Part shown: in pieces, positions 15,599 to 24,504 of the stretch
Layout: each line of letters begins with the position of its first letter
How positions within the stretch are numbered: position 1 is the first letter of the stretch
Assembly: GCF_003572205.1 (NCBI RefSeq)
Contig: NZ_QXNY01000006.1
Location: 475,087 to 539,086 of the forward strand
Origin: Algihabitans albus
GTDB taxonomy: Bacteria; Pseudomonadota; Alphaproteobacteria; Kiloniellales; DSM-21159
DNA: 64,000 nucleotides
Direction of reading: 5' to 3'
Position numbers and translations under genes: made by a program
Notes under the pieces: generated by a model
What the model saw: only the letters and a program-made list of their open reading frames with translations
Database searches by the model: none
What the model was told of the DNA's origin: nothing

Positions 15599-16423
15599 CT
15601 AGGCTCGACCGCCCGGGCAGCGATCGATGAAGTCGGTCAGCAGACCCGTGACCTCGGCCGGCCGCTCCAGGCTGGGCAGATGGGCGACCTTCGTCATCTT
15701 CCGGCCCGAAGCCCTCGGCATCGCCGCGACCATATGGCGGCATCGCTCCTGGATATGGGGAAAGTCCAGATCGCCCCAGAGGATCAGCGACGGCACCGAC
15801 AGCTCGCTCAGCCGCTGGAAGTTGGGCGCGGTGTCGCTGTCCGACCCGACCGGCGGCGAGCGGAGCACGATGGAGTGCATCTCGTGGAAGAGCCGGCGCG
15901 CCGGACCCGCGACACGGCCCTCGGGCGCGAGCGGGCCGTCCAGCCAAAGCCGCGCCTTGAGCGCGCCGATCCGCTCTGGATCGCCGCCCTTTTCGGCCTC
16001 GGTCAGTTGGGCCGTCACGCTCTCGATTTCGGGCGGATAGGTCGCCTCGGGCGCACCCGTCACGCTGGGCGCGATCAGAACGAGGCCACGGACCCGCGAC
16101 GGATGCCGAAAGGCCGCGTCGATGGCAATGCGTCCTCCCTGCGAGCAGCCGACCAGGATCGCCGCTGCGCCCTCCGCCGTGGCCTCGAGCACCGCCATCA
16201 GGTCCGCGACCGAGGAATAGTCCTCCGTCTCGGCGCGGGTCTCGCCGAAGCCCCGCCGGTCGTAGGCGATGGCCCGAGAGGTGGCGCCGACGCCCTCCAG
16301 CTCCACGCGCCAGAGGCGGCGGTCGGTGACGGCGGCATGCAGGAAGACGACGGGCGCGCCCTCGCCGGCAACCTCCGCCGCCAGCAGCGCGCGCCCGGAC
16401 TCGATCCGATGATGGGACATCAT
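15599..16423 (-). CDS. Alpha/beta hydrolase
   Basis: 274 residues. VVFLHAAVTDRRLW gives the oxyanion segment, AYDRRGFGET the following loop, and GCSQGG (near residue 92) the nucleophile elbow with Ser. An Asp in LILWGDLDFPH and a late His in KVAHLPSLE complete the triad. The pattern resembles 3-oxoadipate enol-lactonase and other small esterases of the family. It sits 108 bases upstream of lysE on the same strand. The natural substrate cannot be told. Confidence 0.85.
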   Translation of the reverse strand: MMSHHRIESGRALLAAEVAGEGAPVVFLHAAVTDRRLWRVELEGVGATSRAIAYDRRGFGETRAETEDYSSVADLMAVLEATAEGAAAILVGCSQGGRIAIDAAFRHPSRVRGLVLIAPSVTGAPEATYPPEIESVTAQLTEAEKGGDPERIGALKARLWLDGPLAPEGRVAGPARRLFHEMHSIVLRSPPVGSDSDTAPNFQRLSELSVPSLILWGDLDFPHIQERCRHMVAAMPRASGRKMTKVAHLPSLERPAEVTGLLTDFIDRCPGGRA

Positions 16424-16797
16424 GATCCCTTTGGACAGGTGGTTGCGGGGCAGCCTCTTTTACCTTGAACAACGGGCCGCCGAACAGCCTAGACCGGATA
16501 GCGACGCGCCAGGAGCGCGCCTGTCATGGTGGTTGCGGCGCAGCATTCTCCTCCTACGAGCGACCAGCCAAAGCCCGTCTCCCCGGCGCCGCCCGGGCCT
16601 CCCTCAACAGATGAGACAAGGCCTCGACCCTTGGGGAGGTGACGCCCTTCGGCCAGATCAGCAGGGGTCTCAGCCGGTTCTGGCCGCTGGGCAGGGGTGA
16701 GCCCCAGGCCTTTGCGCTTGGGCAAGGTCGAGATCACGCTGCCGTTGACTCCACCTGAGACGGTACTCAACCTGCCTGAATGAGGCGGGGCATCGGA
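16424..16797. other. Divergent intergenic region, no supported gene
   Basis: 374 bases between the alpha/beta hydrolase (minus) and an uncharacterised gene (plus). A minus-strand frame at 16489-16770 exists but has no known motif and atypical composition. GGTGGTTGCGGNGCAGC occurs twice (about 16438 and 16525), a small direct repeat. The region is presumably promoter-bearing or decayed sequence. Confidence 0.45.
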
Positions 16798-17268
16798 ATG
16801 AACTCGGAACGTCTAGAACGCTATCGTCCGCGCGCCCTCAGCGGTTTGGGGAGGTGGGACATCTCCCCGCTGCGCCTCAAGGTCTACGGCCTGTGTGCCG
16901 AAGGGCAGGCGCTTTCGGACAGCCTGCTTGAGGAGGCGCGCGATTTCACGCGCAGCGAGGTGCCGCCGCGCGTCGAGGCCGAAGGCCAGGACAACGGCCT
17001 GGGTTTCGTCATCGTCCATCCGGGCGACCTGGGCGTCTCCATCTCGGCGCACTGGTGGATCCAGGGCTCTGTGCTCTGTCAGCACATCCGGCGCCGGCTC
17101 TGGGGCGCGAAGGCACCGCTGGACACCGTCAGGCGGCCGGTCGTCGCCTGCGTCTGGGAACTGGCCGTGATCGACGCGGAACAGCGCGCCTGGCGCGAGA
17201 CCATGATGACGGCGCGGCCCGATCCCGAGGCTTATCTGCGCCGGCGGGTCGCCGCTGAAGACGTCTAG
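16798..17268 (+). CDS. Uncharacterised protein of 156 residues
   Basis: Not recognised. From ATG 16798 it begins MNSERLERYRPRALSG; an ATG six codons upstream is also in frame. It is soluble, with no signal peptide. It contains a mixed alpha/beta stretch, DNGLGFVIVHPGDLGVSISAHWW, followed by a basic segment (CQHIRRRLWG) and VVACVWELAVIDAEQRAW. Codon use matches the core genome, so it is likely a real conserved gene rather than noise. No operon partner: the neighbours are divergent (upstream) and convergent (downstream). Confidence 0.65.
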   Translation: MNSERLERYRPRALSGLGRWDISPLRLKVYGLCAEGQALSDSLLEEARDFTRSEVPPRVEAEGQDNGLGFVIVHPGDLGVSISAHWWIQGSVLCQHIRRRLWGAKAPLDTVRRPVVACVWELAVIDAEQRAWRETMMTARPDPEAYLRRRVAAEDV

Positions 17269-17503
17269 AACCCAATAGATCGACTGCGTTTGTTATGGTC
17301 GGCTGGAAAAGCGATTCTCGCTTAAGCTCGCTGGAAGTATTTTGGACGCTGAGACCGAGCGCGCTGTTCTTACTGCTTGTGCTTGCCAGGTGATCCGCGT
17401 TCGCGCATCCGCATCCTTTTATCCGGTACGTCACTAACAGCCAGCGAGACCGGAGTTCTGGCGGAGCGCCTACACGTCTCCTTATCTGCAGGACGCTCTC
17501 CAC
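17269..17503. other. Convergent intergenic region with lower GC
   Basis: 235 bases with no supported gene, visibly richer in A/T than the genes on both sides. No clear terminator hairpin was found by eye. Confidence 0.4.
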
Positions 17504-18271
17504 CTACCCCTTCTCGGGCAGGCGCCGCAGCAGCGGATCGATGAGCGCCGGCGGCAGGGCGGCGAGCAGCCAGACCAGGGCGTAGAGGCGGCGGGGGAAG
17601 GCGATTCGGGCGCGGTCGCGCGCCAGGCCCTTGGCGATGATCTCGGCCGCGCGCTCCGCCTCCATCAGCAGGGGCATGGGGAAGGCGTTCACGGCGGTCA
17701 TGGGGCTCTTCACGTAGCCGGGGCAGATCACCGAGACCGATACGCCCTTGTCCGCCAGGTGACCGCGCAGGGCTTCGCCGTAGACCCGGACGGCGGCCTT
17801 GCTGGCGCTGTAGGCCGGCGCGCCGGGGAAGCCGCGAAAGGCGGCGAGGGAGGCCATGAGTCCGAGCTGGCCGCGCCCGCGCGCCGTCATCAGGGCCACC
17901 GCCGGCTGCACCGAGTTGAGCAGGCCGTCGAGATTGGTCGCGAAGATCCGGCGGGCCTGCTCCTCCGGTTCGGCGCCGGCCTTGCCCGTGCCGCCGGAGA
18001 CCCCGGCGTTGGCGATCAGCAGGTCGAGCGGTCGGGCCCGGTCCGCCGCCTCGATGGCCTGGGCGGTTGCGGCACGGTCGGTCACGTCGAGTGTCAGCGC
18101 GGCAACCTCGGCGCCGGCCGCGCGGCAGTCGGCGGCAACCCCGGCCAGGCGCGCCGCGTCGCGGCCCGTGAGCGTCAGACGCCGCCCCGCGCCGGCATAG
18201 CGGCGGGCCAACGCCGCGCCGATGCCGCTGGAGGCGCCCGTAATCAGGATGTGCTTCGGATCGGCGGTCAC
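17504..18271 (-). CDS. Short-chain dehydrogenase/reductase (SDR)
   Basis: 255 residues from GTG 18271; the open frame extends far upstream only because of GC bias. TGASSGIG (about 11-18) binds the NAD(P) cofactor, NAGVSG (about 90) follows, and the catalytic Ser/Tyr-x-x-x-Lys are in MASLAAF and YSASKAAV (about 150-160). A hydrophobic C-terminal helix (LYALVWLLAALPPALIDPLL) suggests membrane association, as in the SDR subgroup near fatty-acyl/ketoreductases. The substrate is unknown. It diverges from yicC, with about 105 bases between starts. Confidence 0.88.
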   Translation of the reverse strand: MTADPKHILITGASSGIGAALARRYAGAGRRLTLTGRDAARLAGVAADCRAAGAEVAALTLDVTDRAATAQAIEAADRARPLDLLIANAGVSGGTGKAGAEPEEQARRIFATNLDGLLNSVQPAVALMTARGRGQLGLMASLAAFRGFPGAPAYSASKAAVRVYGEALRGHLADKGVSVSVICPGYVKSPMTAVNAFPMPLLMEAERAAEIIAKGLARDRARIAFPRRLYALVWLLAALPPALIDPLLRRLPEKG

Positions 18272-18376
18272 GCTTCGCTCCAGGCCCGCAAGGTTGTTGC
18301 GCCGGCTGCCCCGGTCTATAAGGCCCGGCGTTCGGCCGCGTCCAGCGGCACCCTTCCCAATCGACCGGATTCCAAT

Positions 18377-19276
18377 ATGACCGCCAAGGCAGCGCTTCAG
18401 TCCATGACCGGTTTCGCCCGGACCCAAGGGGCCGACGACCGGGTCTCCTGGACCTGGGAGCTGCGCTCGGTCAACAGCCGGGGACTGGACCAGCGCTACC
18501 GCCTGCCCAGCGGCTGGGAGGCCCTGGAGCCGGAAATCCGGGCCTTGGCCGGCGAGACGCTGTCGCGCGGCAGCCTGCAGGCCAATCTGACCACCAAGGC
18601 CGGCAAGGCGCCCGCGAAGCTCACGATCAACCGAGCCGTGCTCGACCAGCTGGTGGCGATCACCAAGGAGCTGGAGACGGAGGTGCCGGCGGCCCCGGCC
18701 CGCCTGGACGGCCTGCTCTCTCTGCGCGGCGTCCTGGAAGAGAGCGAGGACGAAGAGAGCGAGGAACAGCAGGTTACACGCCGCGCGGCGGTGCGCGCCG
18801 ACTTTTCCCGGGCGCTCGCGGCGCTGGCGGAGATGCGCGGGCAGGAGGGCGCGCGCCTGCAGACCCTGCTCCAGGCCCACCTGGAGCGCATCGCGGAATT
18901 AGAAGCGGCGGCCCGGGCCTGCGCGGCGACCCAGCCGGCGGCGATCAAGGCCCGCCTGAAGGCGCTGCTCGCCGAACTGCTGGAGGCCGAACCCGCCCTG
19001 CCGGAGGAACGGCTGGCCCAGGAAGCCGCCCTGCTGGTCGGCAAGGCCGACGTGCGCGAGGAACTCGACCGCCTGGCCGCCCATATCGCCGGCAGCCGCG
19101 AACTGCTGGCCGAGGGCGGCCCCGTCGGCCGGCGGCTGGATTTTCTCTGCCAGGAGTTCAACCGCGAGGCCAATACGCTCTGCAGCAAGTCCTCCGATGT
19201 CGAGCTGACCCGGATCGGCCTGGAGCTGAAGGGCGCCATCGAGCAGCTGCGCGAGCAGGTTCAGAACCTGGAATAG
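18377..19276 (+). CDS. yicC: YicC-family endoribonuclease
   Basis: 299 residues with the family opening SMTGFAR (about 9-15), RSVNSRGLD near 31-39, and the C-terminal block RRLDFLCQEFNREANTLCSKS near 254-274, which is diagnostic. YicC proteins are stress-linked endoribonucleases acting on sRNAs. Synteny with gmk immediately downstream (seven bases) is widespread in proteobacteria and supports a shared transcript. The middle part contains an acidic stretch (EESEDEESEEQQ) that looks like a linker. Confidence 0.94.
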   Translation: MTAKAALQSMTGFARTQGADDRVSWTWELRSVNSRGLDQRYRLPSGWEALEPEIRALAGETLSRGSLQANLTTKAGKAPAKLTINRAVLDQLVAITKELETEVPAAPARLDGLLSLRGVLEESEDEESEEQQVTRRAAVRADFSRALAALAEMRGQEGARLQTLLQAHLERIAELEAAARACAATQPAAIKARLKALLAELLEAEPALPEERLAQEAALLVGKADVREELDRLAAHIAGSRELLAEGGPVGRRLDFLCQEFNREANTLCSKSSDVELTRIGLELKGAIEQLREQVQNLE

Positions 19277-19283
19277 TCGGACC

Positions 19284-19970
19284 GTGTCAGAGCGGAGCGG
19301 AGGCAGGGTGCAGGTCGAAGATACCAACAAGCAGAACGACGAGGGCGAAGCGGTCGCGCGGCGCGGCCTGGTCCTGGTGATCTCCTCCCCGTCGGGCGCC
19401 GGCAAGACCACCATCGCGCGCGGACTGCTGGCCAGTGAGCCGGACCTGAGCCTCTCGGTCTCCTGCACCACGCGGCCGAAGCGGGCGGGCGAGGTCGAGG
19501 GGCGCGACTACCGTTTCGTCGAGCGGGACCGCTTCGCCGAGATGGCCGAGGCCGACGCCTTTCTGGAGCACGCGCTGGTGCACGATCACCGTTACGCCAC
19601 GCCGCGCGAACCCGTCGAACGGATGCTTGCCGCCGGACAGGACGTCCTGCTGGACATCGACTGGCAGGGCGCCCGGCAGGTGCGGCAGGCGATCGATCGG
19701 GATATGGTGAGCGTCTTCGTGTTGCCGCCCTCGCTGGCGGAGCTGGAGCGCCGGCTCTTCGCCCGCGCCGCCGATGCCGAGGCGGTCATTCGCCGACGCC
19801 TGAAGAATGCGCTCGAAGAGATCGAGCACTGGGAGGACTACGACTACGTGGTGGTCAACCGGGTCGCGGAGGCGGCCCTCGCCGACGTCCGCAGCATTCT
19901 CCACGCCGAACGCTTGCGCCGGCGCCGTCAGGCCGGCCTGAGCGCCTTCGTCGAGGGACTTCTCGGGTAG
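19284..19970 (+). CDS. gmk: Guanylate kinase
   Basis: 228 residues from GTG 19284, slightly longer than usual; a GTG at 19308 behind GGAGG is an alternative start. The P-loop SSPSGAGKTT (about 34-43), SCTTRPKRAGEVEGRDY (GMP-binding) and LDIDWQGARQVR are all canonical. It phosphorylates GMP to GDP in nucleotide synthesis and in recycling of cGMP and c-di-GMP products. It is co-directional with yicC and convergent with rsmA (seven bases between stops). Confidence 0.96.
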   Translation: MSERSGGRVQVEDTNKQNDEGEAVARRGLVLVISSPSGAGKTTIARGLLASEPDLSLSVSCTTRPKRAGEVEGRDYRFVERDRFAEMAEADAFLEHALVHDHRYATPREPVERMLAAGQDVLLDIDWQGARQVRQAIDRDMVSVFVLPPSLAELERRLFARAADAEAVIRRRLKNALEEIEHWEDYDYVVVNRVAEAALADVRSILHAERLRRRRQAGLSAFVEGLLG

Positions 19971-19977
19971 GATTGGA

Positions 19978-20802
19978 TCAAAGCGCGCGGGCCAGCGCGC
20001 AGAAATCCTCGACGGTCAGCTCCTCCGCGCGCGCGGTTTCCGGCAAGCCGGTCTCCCGCAGCAGAGCTTGCGCGTCGCCGAGCGACTTCAGGGACTGGCG
20101 CAGCATCTTGCGCCGCTGGCCGAAGGCGGCCTGGGTCACGCGCTCCAGGGCGGGCAGGGGGGCCGGCGCGAGCGGTTGCGCGCGCGGGATCAGCCGAACC
20201 ACGCTCGAGACCACTTTCGGCGGCGGTACGAAGGCGCGGGGCGGCAGATCGAACTGCAGGCGGGTCTCGCAGAGCCATTGGGTCAGGATGGAAAGGCGGC
20301 CGTACTGTTTCGTCCGCGGTACCGCCACCAGGCGCTGCGCGACCTCCTGCTGCAGCATGACGGTGATGGACTCGAGGACCGTCGGATCCTCGGCGATCCG
20401 GGCCAGCCAGGCGATCAGGAGCGGCGTTCCGACGTTGTAGGGCAGGTTGGCGACGACACGGCGCGGGCCCGGACCCAGCGCGGTGAGATCGACCTGCAGG
20501 GCGTCCGCCTCCAGCAGCTCCAGGCGGCCGGGGGCGGCGGCCGCGACCTCCGACAGGGCCGCACGGCAGCGGGGATCCTTTTCGACCGCCACCACGCGGG
20601 CGGCGTCCTCCAGCAGAAGTCCGCGCGTCAGGCCGCCCGGACCGGGGCCGATCTCCACCGTCGTGCCGGAGGCGAGATCGCCGGCCGTTCTGGCGATGCG
20701 GCGCGTCAGGTTGAGATCGAGCAGGAAGTGCTGTCCCAGGCTCTTGCGGGCGGCCAGCCCATGGGTCGCGATGACCTCCCGCAAGGGCGGCAGGGCCGTC
20801 AA
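19978..20802 (-). CDS. rsmA: 16S rRNA (adenine1518/1519-N6)-dimethyltransferase
   Basis: 274 residues. LGQHFLLD (about 21-28) opens the domain. EIGPGPGGLTRGLL is SAM motif I and NLPYNVGTPLL the catalytic motif IV. QRRKMLRQSLKSL near 225 is the C-terminal signature. RsmA (KsgA) dimethylates two adenines in the 3' end of 16S rRNA during late 30S assembly. It follows surA by 32 bases on the same strand. In most relatives pdxA lies between them; here it does not. Confidence 0.96.
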   Translation of the reverse strand: MTALPPLREVIATHGLAARKSLGQHFLLDLNLTRRIARTAGDLASGTTVEIGPGPGGLTRGLLLEDAARVVAVEKDPRCRAALSEVAAAAPGRLELLEADALQVDLTALGPGPRRVVANLPYNVGTPLLIAWLARIAEDPTVLESITVMLQQEVAQRLVAVPRTKQYGRLSILTQWLCETRLQFDLPPRAFVPPPKVVSSVVRLIPRAQPLAPAPLPALERVTQAAFGQRRKMLRQSLKSLGDAQALLRETGLPETARAEELTVEDFCALARAL

Positions 20803-20834
20803 GGCGTCGGTGTCGGCCTCGTGGCGCGCGCGCG

Positions 20835-22064
20835 TCAGAGACGGATCTCGACGTTGGAGTCGCGGCGCAGGTCGCGCATGTAGCGCCGCGCCAGCAGTTC
20901 CAGGCGCTCTGCGCGCAGGTCGCTCTCGATGGCCTGCCGGTCGATCCCGCCGCCCTCGCGCAGGCAGACGGTATAGACGGCGACGCCGCTCTCGACTTCC
21001 AGCGGTGCGCTCGGCTGACCGATTCCGAGGCCGGAGACGGCGTCGCGAACCTCCGCCGACAGAGCGTCGAAGGGTTGGCTCCCGGTCGTCCCGGCGCCAC
21101 CGTACTGTTGGGCGAGGCTATTGGCCTGTGCGCAGCTTCGCACCTCCTCGGCCAGGCGTGCGGCTTCCGCCGTTGCGACCTGAAGATCGTCTTCCCCGCT
21201 GGCCGGGACGATAAACTCGGCAAGCTGAATGCGATCCTCGACGTTCTCCGCCGCGCGGCGGTCGACCAGGGCGACGATGTAGTAGCCGCCGATGGTGCGG
21301 ATCGGCCCCGCGAGCGAGCCGGGCTGCATCTCGTTGACGATCTCGACCAACTCCGGCGGCAGCTCCTGCACGGCGAGCCAGCCCATGTCGCCACCGACCG
21401 AGGCCGTCGCCGATTGGGAAAACTGCTGCGCGACCGGCTGAAAAGGGGCGCCGTTTTGAATCTCGTCCAACAGGCGCCCGGCGGTCACCCGGGCCTCGCT
21501 CTCTTCGGAGGGCGTGTCGAAGGCAATGAAGATCTCGGCGACGCGGACGCGCGGCTGGCTGGCATCGGCGGTGATGCGCGCGACGGTCTCCTCGATCTCT
21601 TCCGAGTCGATTTCGACCTGCGGGGCCAGGCGGCGGGTGACGACTTCGCGCCAGGAAAGCTGAGCCAGCAACTGGTTGCGGATCGCCTCCTCCAGAATGC
21701 CGCGTTCGCGCAGGCTCTGCAGGAATTGGCTGCGCGTCATCCTGTTCTGTTCGGCGAGGCGGTTGAGACCATTGTCGATCTGTTCGTCGGTGACCGCGAT
21801 GTCGAGGCGTTCCGCTTCCTGAAGTTGCAGACGTTCGTCGATCAACGCGCGCAGGACCGGCGTGGTCAGCCGGTCGCGGGCTTCGGGGGTATCCTCCAGG
21901 CCCGACGAGACGATGGCCATGCGCAGGCGCAAGATGACGTCGAGCACCGAAATGATCTCGTCGTTGACAAGCGCCGCGGCGCGCAGACTGTTCTGCGCCA
22001 CCGCCGACGTCGCGAGCCCGAAGATCAGGGTAAGCGCGAGAAAAGTAGAAATCAGTCTTCGCAT
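20835..22064 (-). CDS. surA: Periplasmic chaperone and peptidyl-prolyl isomerase SurA
   Basis: 409 residues starting at ATG 22064, where a signal peptide begins (MRRLISTFLALTL...SAVAQ). The N-terminal SurA domain (AALVNDEIISVLDV...) is followed by a parvulin-type domain (about 175-275), recognisable in RVRVAEIFIAFDTP and GGDMGWL, and by a helical C-terminal part. SurA escorts outer-membrane proteins, including LptD, to the BAM complex, so linkage to lptD is functional. It probably shares the lptG-lptD-surA-rsmA transcript. Confidence 0.92.
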   Translation of the reverse strand: MRRLISTFLALTLIFGLATSAVAQNSLRAAALVNDEIISVLDVILRLRMAIVSSGLEDTPEARDRLTTPVLRALIDERLQLQEAERLDIAVTDEQIDNGLNRLAEQNRMTRSQFLQSLRERGILEEAIRNQLLAQLSWREVVTRRLAPQVEIDSEEIEETVARITADASQPRVRVAEIFIAFDTPSEESEARVTAGRLLDEIQNGAPFQPVAQQFSQSATASVGGDMGWLAVQELPPELVEIVNEMQPGSLAGPIRTIGGYYIVALVDRRAAENVEDRIQLAEFIVPASGEDDLQVATAEAARLAEEVRSCAQANSLAQQYGGAGTTGSQPFDALSAEVRDAVSGLGIGQPSAPLEVESGVAVYTVCLREGGGIDRQAIESDLRAERLELLARRYMRDLRRDSNVEIRL

Positions 22065-22170
22065 GTACCCTCGTGGTTTGGTTTGGCCGCGCTCGGTCGA
22101 GTCCGGACTATAGGTCCGCGGTGGAGCCGGAACAACGCGGCTCTGCCCGGCCAAGGCTTGCGGTCGGCGA

Positions 22171-24495
22171 CTACTCCTCTCCCGACCCGCCGTCGAAACC
22201 TGTCTCGAACTGGCCCAGTTGCGCTAGGCCGATCGTCAAGAGAAAGCGAGTGTCCGACTCGATATCGCGGTCGTCGAAGTTGCGCTCTTCGACGGAGAGG
22301 GAGACCAGCAGGCATTCGTCCGTGTAGGTAAGCGACGCACTGGCGGTCTGCAGTTCGTTGGCCGCCAGATCCTGCTCGATGCGACCGCGAACGAACCAGT
22401 TCTCCGACAGGCGGGAGGAGACTGTCAGCCCGGCTGTCTCGCGCTCGGCGAAACCGCCGTCGCGCTCTTGCGACGCGGTGAAGGTGTAGTCGAGTTCGAG
22501 CCGCAAGGTCTGATTGCCGAACCCGGCGGTTACTTCCTGCACGCGTGCTTCCAGGGATTCCTGGTCCAGGCGAAAGCGGTAGGCCGTATAGATTTCGGAG
22601 ATCGGGCTGAAGATCACACGGCCGACGATGTCAGACGCGCCGTCGCCCTCAACCCCCGATCCCTCGGCGAAGACATCCGTGTCGCTGAGTCGCCAGGATT
22701 GGCCGAGAAACACTTGGGAAAAGGATTCCTCGCCCGTGTAAAGCGTGTACTGCAGGCCGTAATCGGCGCGGACGCCCGGATCGACACGGTCGAGGCCGGA
22801 GAAGCGGTTGGGGGCGAAGAGCGTCGTGTCGTCGAACTCGAACCCCAGCGAGTCTTCGTTCGGAATATCGCCTCGGTTGAACCAGTTGCCGTTCGGAGCG
22901 GCGACGAACTGGGCGATCGGTTCGATGATCTGCTCCCAGCCGCCGCTCTGTATCGCCCAGGGATAGCGCCATTCCAGCGAAGCTTGTGGAAAGGCGCGAA
23001 AGACGGAGTCGGCATCTTCCCCGTTCTGCGGGTCCAGGTCGTTCGGATTGTCGGGGTCGTTGCCTTCGGTCCAGTAGCCGTCGGTTTGCAGACTGGTTCG
23101 AAAGGTCCAGACGTCGCCCCAGTCGGAAGTATAGGGCAGGGTCCAGCCGGTCACCAGTGAGGCGCGCGCCATGCGGCGACCCTGCTGCCGGGTCAGGTAG
23201 AGCAGGTTCGCATCGGCGGTCAGCAGGCTGTTGGCGACCAGGGGCTGCGAGACGTAGTTGAAGTCGAGTTCCGGCAGAATCAGCGGCTGTACGTCGTCGT
23301 CTTCCTCGGAGCGGAGCGACTGATATGAAAAGGCGTTGGCGGTGAAGTAGTTGCGGCCTCCGAAGCCCTCGACGAAGACATTGCTCTCGGTCCGCGCCCG
23401 GGTTTCGGGCACGTCCAGGTCGTAAAGCTGGTCGTAGGTATCGTCGCTGACGCGGAAGATGTTGAAGCCGGTTCGCCAGCGCGAGTCCAAGGTGAAGTTG
23501 CCGTTGGCATCGATGTGGCCGCGGAACCGGTCCTGGTCGATCTCGCCGTCCCTGTTCTCGCGATCCGCGATCGTCCCGCTGCCCCGCAGTTCGATCGCGC
23601 CGGCCGGAAAGCGGTGGCGGTACTCCAGGTTCAGATAGGGATTCTGCTTCGTCGTGAAGGTCGGGGTGATCGTGGCGTCGATGTTGTCGTCGATCACCCA
23701 GAAGTAAGGCGTCGTCGCTTGGAAGCCCAGAAATTCGGTGGATCTCCAAGAGGCGGTAAGGAGGCCGGACTTCCGGTTGACCGTCGGATCGGGATGCTCG
23801 AAGTAGGGCATGTAGAAGACCGGCACGCCGAAGACATCAAGCGTCGCATCGCGGTAGCGAACTTCCCGGGCTTCCTGATCGTGAATAACCTTTCGCGCGC
23901 TCAACTGCCAGATCGGCGGGCGGTCGGGGTTGCTGCGGCAGAGCGGACAGGGCGAGTAGACCGCGTCGTCGAAGACCGTGCGGTTATCCGTGGTGCGGAT
24001 GCCGCGTGCGGCCGCGACCCGTGTGAGGCCGTCGGACATCAGGGAGCGAATGCCCTGAATGAAACCCTCCTGCAGATCGCCGGTGAGTTCCGCGTACTCC
24101 GAGAAGTAGACGTCGCCGTTCTCGTTGAGCAGCGAAACGTTGCCGGAGGCGACGACGATCTCGGTGTTCTGGTTGTAGCTGACGCTGTCCGCGAGCAGAA
24201 CGCTCGCATCCTGGGCGATTTCCACGTTGCCCGAAGCCGTGATGATGCCCAGTTCGTCTTCGTAGACCAGTTCGTCGGCCGTAATCAGGGCCGGACGGTC
24301 TTCGGCGATACCCGCGTTTCCGGGGCCAGGGGTGTCGATCAGCAACTGCGCCGCGGCGGGATTGCTCCAGAAGGCGAGCCCGGTTGCGGTGATCGTCGCG
24401 GCAATCGCTAAGGCAACGGCCTTGGCGGCTGAAACGCCCAGGCTTGCTGAAATGCCTGCACCTGCTGTCACGCGAGTCCCTTGTCCCCCAACCAT
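22171..24495 (-). CDS. lptD: LPS-assembly outer-membrane protein LptD
   Basis: 774 residues with a signal sequence ending near AAAQ (about residue 50). GTG 24471, behind a GGGGGACAAGGGA stretch, is a possible later start. The OstA/LptA-like jellyroll follows (DELVYEDELGIITASGNVEI, about 75-95), then a large beta-barrel domain. Cys pairs are present (SPCPLCRS near 180, TDECLLV near the C-terminus); LptD needs disulfides for function. It inserts LPS in the outer leaflet with LptE. lptG lies nine bases upstream and surA 106 bases downstream. Confidence 0.94.
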   Translation of the reverse strand: MVGGQGTRVTAGAGISASLGVSAAKAVALAIAATITATGLAFWSNPAAAQLLIDTPGPGNAGIAEDRPALITADELVYEDELGIITASGNVEIAQDASVLLADSVSYNQNTEIVVASGNVSLLNENGDVYFSEYAELTGDLQEGFIQGIRSLMSDGLTRVAAARGIRTTDNRTVFDDAVYSPCPLCRSNPDRPPIWQLSARKVIHDQEAREVRYRDATLDVFGVPVFYMPYFEHPDPTVNRKSGLLTASWRSTEFLGFQATTPYFWVIDDNIDATITPTFTTKQNPYLNLEYRHRFPAGAIELRGSGTIADRENRDGEIDQDRFRGHIDANGNFTLDSRWRTGFNIFRVSDDTYDQLYDLDVPETRARTESNVFVEGFGGRNYFTANAFSYQSLRSEEDDDVQPLILPELDFNYVSQPLVANSLLTADANLLYLTRQQGRRMARASLVTGWTLPYTSDWGDVWTFRTSLQTDGYWTEGNDPDNPNDLDPQNGEDADSVFRAFPQASLEWRYPWAIQSGGWEQIIEPIAQFVAAPNGNWFNRGDIPNEDSLGFEFDDTTLFAPNRFSGLDRVDPGVRADYGLQYTLYTGEESFSQVFLGQSWRLSDTDVFAEGSGVEGDGASDIVGRVIFSPISEIYTAYRFRLDQESLEARVQEVTAGFGNQTLRLELDYTFTASQERDGGFAERETAGLTVSSRLSENWFVRGRIEQDLAANELQTASASLTYTDECLLVSLSVEERNFDDRDIESDTRFLLTIGLAQLGQFETGFDGGSGEE

Positions 24496-24504
24496 ACTTT
24501 CGGT

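Noticed and set aside
16489..16770. Minus-strand open frame of 93 codons
   Set aside because: No motif, odd Gly/Pro-rich content, no clear ribosome site; kept only as part of an intergenic description.
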